Notes under the pieces: model-generated
What the model was told of the DNA's origin: nothing
The model's database searches: none
Seen by the model: only the letters and a program-made list of their open reading frames with translations
Part shown: positions 61,198 through 64,000 of the stretch, one piece after another
How the letters are laid out: every line of letters begins with the position of its first letter
How positions within the stretch are numbered: position 1 is the first letter of the stretch
NCBI GenBank assembly: GCA_951799425.1
Contig: OX637394.1
Location: 40,225,642 to 40,289,641, forward strand
Source: Ilex aquifolium
Lineage: Eukaryota; Streptophyta; Magnoliopsida; Aquifoliales; Aquifoliaceae
Length of the DNA stretch: 64,000 nt
Direction of reading: 5' to 3'
Translations under genes and position numbers: made by a program

Positions 61198-62306
61198 CTA
61201 GTTATTGTATGTGCTTGAAGACACAAAATAATAAAAAAAATGGTCAACAATAAATATATTTATATTCACACTCAAAATTAAATTACAAACATAGAGTAAA
61301 GAAAATAATTTAAGCATTGGTTGTAGTGGGAGTGAATGGTGGTAGTGGTGGTGGTGGAAAACGGTGATGGTTGTGGTAGGTGATGACGACCGTGGTGATG
61401 GTGACAGTCATGGGTGGCAATGGTGATGCTAGTGGGGCAACGACGGGTGTTTTTGGACGACAGTATGATGAATTATGGTAAATAGCAATGGTGGTGGTGG
61501 TGGTAGATATGGTAGGGGTGAGTGACAGTGGGTGGCGACAGTGATGGGCGATGACAATTGGTGGTGGTAAGTTTGATGGGGGTGGGTGATAGTGACTGAC
61601 GACGATGATGAACAATGATGGGTGGTGGTGAGTTGTGATAGTAGGCGGCGATGAGTGGTGGTGAGCAACAATGGTAGTTGTAGGTGTTAACGATGGACGA
61701 CGGTGATAATGGTAATAAATATAAGAATGAGATGAAAATTGTGGTGGGTAGTGACGGTGGATGACGGTAATAGCAATCGGTGGTGCGTGGCGATGGTGGT
61801 GGGGCAGTGGCGACCCGATGGTGGTGGTGGTGGGGATGAGATGGTGACAGTAGTGGTGGCGGTGACGACAGTGGCGATAACGATGGTGGTAGTGGTGGTA
61901 GTAGGGTGGCGGCAGCTGAGGTGGTGGTGGTGGGGCGGTTGGTGTGGTAGTAGTGGTGTGAGTGGCGATAGTGGTGGTGACAATGATAGCGGTGGAGGTG
62001 GTGATGGGGTGACGGCGACGGTGGTAGTAATGATGGTGGTGGGGCGATGGGGGTGGAAGTGATGGAGCAGTTTCAAATACTATTTTTTTTTTAAAGTATT
62101 CATAAGTAGTTATAAGTTGTAGAAGTACTTTTAAAAAGTCACCCAAAATACACCTTTAGAGGTCTATTTTCCTTATTAAATTTGAGGTGTTAATATTAGC
62201 TGTCAGATTAACTTTAGAGTAAAATTTAAAGAGCTCTTAATCACGAAAAGTAAAAGCTATTTTATTTATTTTTTGAGATTTGAATTGTATTGTATTTTGT
62301 TATATA
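61198..62306 (-). mobile_element. Non-autonomous Helitron, second family member
   Basis: On minus, CTAG at 61198 preceded by CAATAAC and a TGTCTTCAAGCACA stretch matches the 3' end of the element at 1904. The 5' side (TTTATATAACAAAATACAAT near 62306) matches less well and has lost a clear TC start. It shares the flank of the triplet tract and the AGTACTTTTAAAAAGTCACC unit with the first copy. There is no gene. It lies 250 bp upstream of the tRNA synthetase start, so it could affect its promoter. Confidence 0.75.
61320..62060. repeat. Large GGT/CCA degenerate microsatellite
   Basis: About 740 bp of degenerate GGTGGTGAT/GGTGGCGAC triplets. The 278-residue His/Thr/Pro open frame on minus and its partners are by-products of the triplet period. 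Confidence 0.9.
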
Positions 62307-62492
62307 AATATAAATATATATTTATATATACAAAATAAATATATAAATAACAAATAAATATAATATATAATTAAATTAGCGAGTTTTAATCTGCTGCGAT
62401 TTCTTATTCGAGTTCGCACCATTCTTCCCAAAAAAACCGCCCCTCTTTTCCAAAACCCTAAATTCCACTCATTTTCTGCGCCACCGAAGGAG

Positions 62493-62513
62493 AAGAGAGA
62501 GAGAGAGAGAGAG
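62493..62513 (+). repeat. (GA)n in the tRNA synthetase leader
   Basis: AGAGAGAGAGAGAGAGAG about 45 bases before the ATG, typical of plant leaders. Confidence 0.7.
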
Positions 62514-62556
62514 TCTTCACGAAATCTAAACCCTAGCCTTGTTCACATATCTCTGC

Positions 62557-64000
62557 ATGGACGGCGAAGCACCTGACCAATCCCCACCTTCACAATCCAT
62601 GGCCTCCTTGTCAGTCACCTCGCAGCCACAGGATCAAGGCTCTTCTTCCAGTTCCTCCAATTCCACAACCCAGTAAGACCATCACTCTCTCTCTTTCTCT
62701 ATGCATACACATATATCATTTTCTATATCTCTGAGTTTATGAATTTGATGCTAATGGTGTGAATTTTGGTGAATTTTTATGGCATTGTTGAAATTGCAGA
62801 ATGAGTGTGGAGGAGAAGTTCAGGATTGTGAGAAGTATTGGGGAGGAGTGTATACAGGAAGAGGAGCTGATGAATCTTTTGGCCAATAAGCCTCAACCTG
62901 TTTGCTACGACGGGTTCGAGCCCTCCGGTCGAATGCACATTGCTCAGGTCTCTGTTTCTAAAAGGATTTTTACTACTACTACTACTACCAATTTTGCTAT
63001 AATTCTGTTTGTTCATTTCGTGAGCCAAATTAATTTTCAGTGGATGAGAGGTACTTAGTTGGTTGTACTTATTCTTATCTCATTGCCTATGCATTCTATT
63101 GATAACTCGTTTGTGTTATTATTACCCTTTCAGATTCTATTTGTATTGTAATTCAAATTCAGTCTTATCATGTTGGGTTTTACATAATGCTTAGTTTTCT
63201 ATCTGGAAATGTGAGATTCACACTCTGAACAGGAGAAAATTGATGTTGGACAGTGATAACTAATCTTTCTGTAACTTATTTACTGAAAAGAAAATAATCT
63301 TTCTGTAACTTTTAAGTCGGTTCCATGCAGCCAAATGAAGCGTAAGTGCTTTTTAAACGACTGTTTAAGTAGGTCTACAACCATTTCCTGTTATTTTTTC
63401 TTAATAGCTACTCTGTCTTATAATGAATTGTTTTGTATATTTCATCCGGGATATATTTGCTAGAATTTCATACTGGATGTAACTACTCAATGAACCACCT
63501 TGTTCAAAGTTATATGACCTGTAATGATCCAAGGTTTCATTTTTATTTTTTGCTCCTATTGTTTTACCATTACTTGATTCTACGATAGTCATACTAATCA
63601 CGGTAACACAAATTTTTTTTGCATTGAACTGTTGCATTTAAGAGATGCCATAACAACTACTGCAGGATTGGGGTTCGTTTAGATTTGCTTATTACTAATT
63701 TTAGTTGTTCCTTTTCGTTTTATTGCTGAACAGGGAGTAATGAAGGTGGTTAATGTCAACAAATTGGTTTCTGCTGGTTGCAAAGTAAAGATTTGGATTG
63801 CGGATTATTTTGCTCAGCTAAACAACAAAATGGGGGGCGATTTGAAGAAAATCCAGACTGTTGGAAAGTATTTGATTGAGATATGGAAAGCCGTGGGGAT
63901 GAATTTGGATGCAGGTCAAGTAGAGTTTTTGTGGTCTTCTGAAGAGATTCTTTCTCGGGGACATGAATACTGGCCACTTGTTTTAGACATAGCTCGAAGA
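62557..64000 (+). CDS. Tyrosine--tRNA ligase, cytosolic (5' part)
   Basis: Class I aminoacyl-tRNA synthetase that charges tRNA-Tyr in the cytosol. Exons: 62557-62672, 62800-62947 and 63734 to the window end, all GT-AG and in frame (177 residues seen). Residues 1-39 are a Ser/Gln-rich N-terminal tail (MDGEAPDQSPPSQSMASLSV...). The conserved part starts MSVEEKFRIVRSIGEECIQE at residue 40. The HIGH-type motif is EPSGRMHIAQ (79-88), followed by KLVSAGCKVKIWIADYFAQL and EFLWSSEEI...YWPLVLDIAR, close to plant cytosolic TyrRS (At2g33840 type). The KMSKS loop and anticodon domain lie outside the window. Met40 is the second codon of exon 2 and could be an alternative start. Intron 2 (62948-63733) holds no other gene. 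Confidence 0.93.

Noticed and set aside
61310-62146. 278-residue His/Thr/Pro-rich open frame
   Set aside because: Same reason: a degenerate triplet repeat with no domain and no similarity beyond composition.

Overview
This is a eudicot plant nuclear sequence: AT-rich spacers, GT-AG introns, plant gene families and many nested plant transposons. Three host gene families are clear. First, two intronless cationic amino acid transporter genes (CAT1/5/8 type) lie at 5.3-7.15 kb and 40.6-42.4 kb. They are copies of one duplicated unit, with matching downstream DNA at 7.2-17.7 kb and 42.4-46.3 kb. Second, a three-exon gibberellin 2-oxidase gene lies at 52.1-54.1 kb. Third, the 5' part of a cytosolic tyrosyl-tRNA synthetase gene starts at 62.56 kb and runs off the right edge.

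The rest is mostly mobile DNA. The left edge holds the 5' LTR, primer binding site and leader of a minus-strand Ty3/gypsy-like fossil. An 838-bp non-autonomous Helitron follows at 1904-2741, and its unfilled target site survives 0.4 kb away. Downstream of CAT copy 1, a young Ty1/copia element (8920-15436) is inserted and itself carries a hAT element. A 225-bp poly-A retroelement sits further on. Both are missing from copy 2, so both arrived after the duplication.

Between the two CAT copies (17.7-40.4 kb) is a transposon nest. It holds paired Helitron-like ends, an LTR-like relic, a 2.4-kb PIF/Harbinger element carrying host gene pieces (a VAP27 exon and one unidentified exon), a foldback element, a RepHel Helitron of about 13.8 kb, and another large inverted repeat plus a second foldback copy. 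The Helitron encodes a Rep/PIF1-type helicase on the minus strand. Upstream of it the element carries exon pieces of unlinked host genes, all in its own orientation: RPF1 (Brix), an MFP2/AIM1-like enoyl-CoA hydratase and a PPR protein.

The right third (46-62 kb) is spacer with SINE-like repeats, an LTR-like relic, a MITE, a hAT relative, an old plastid atpB insertion and a second copy of the small Helitron with a large (GGT/CCA) expansion. The most notable biology is the gene-fragment capture by two unrelated DNA transposon types within 15 kb of each other, and the recent CAT duplication in which copy 2 appears to have changed its start codon.
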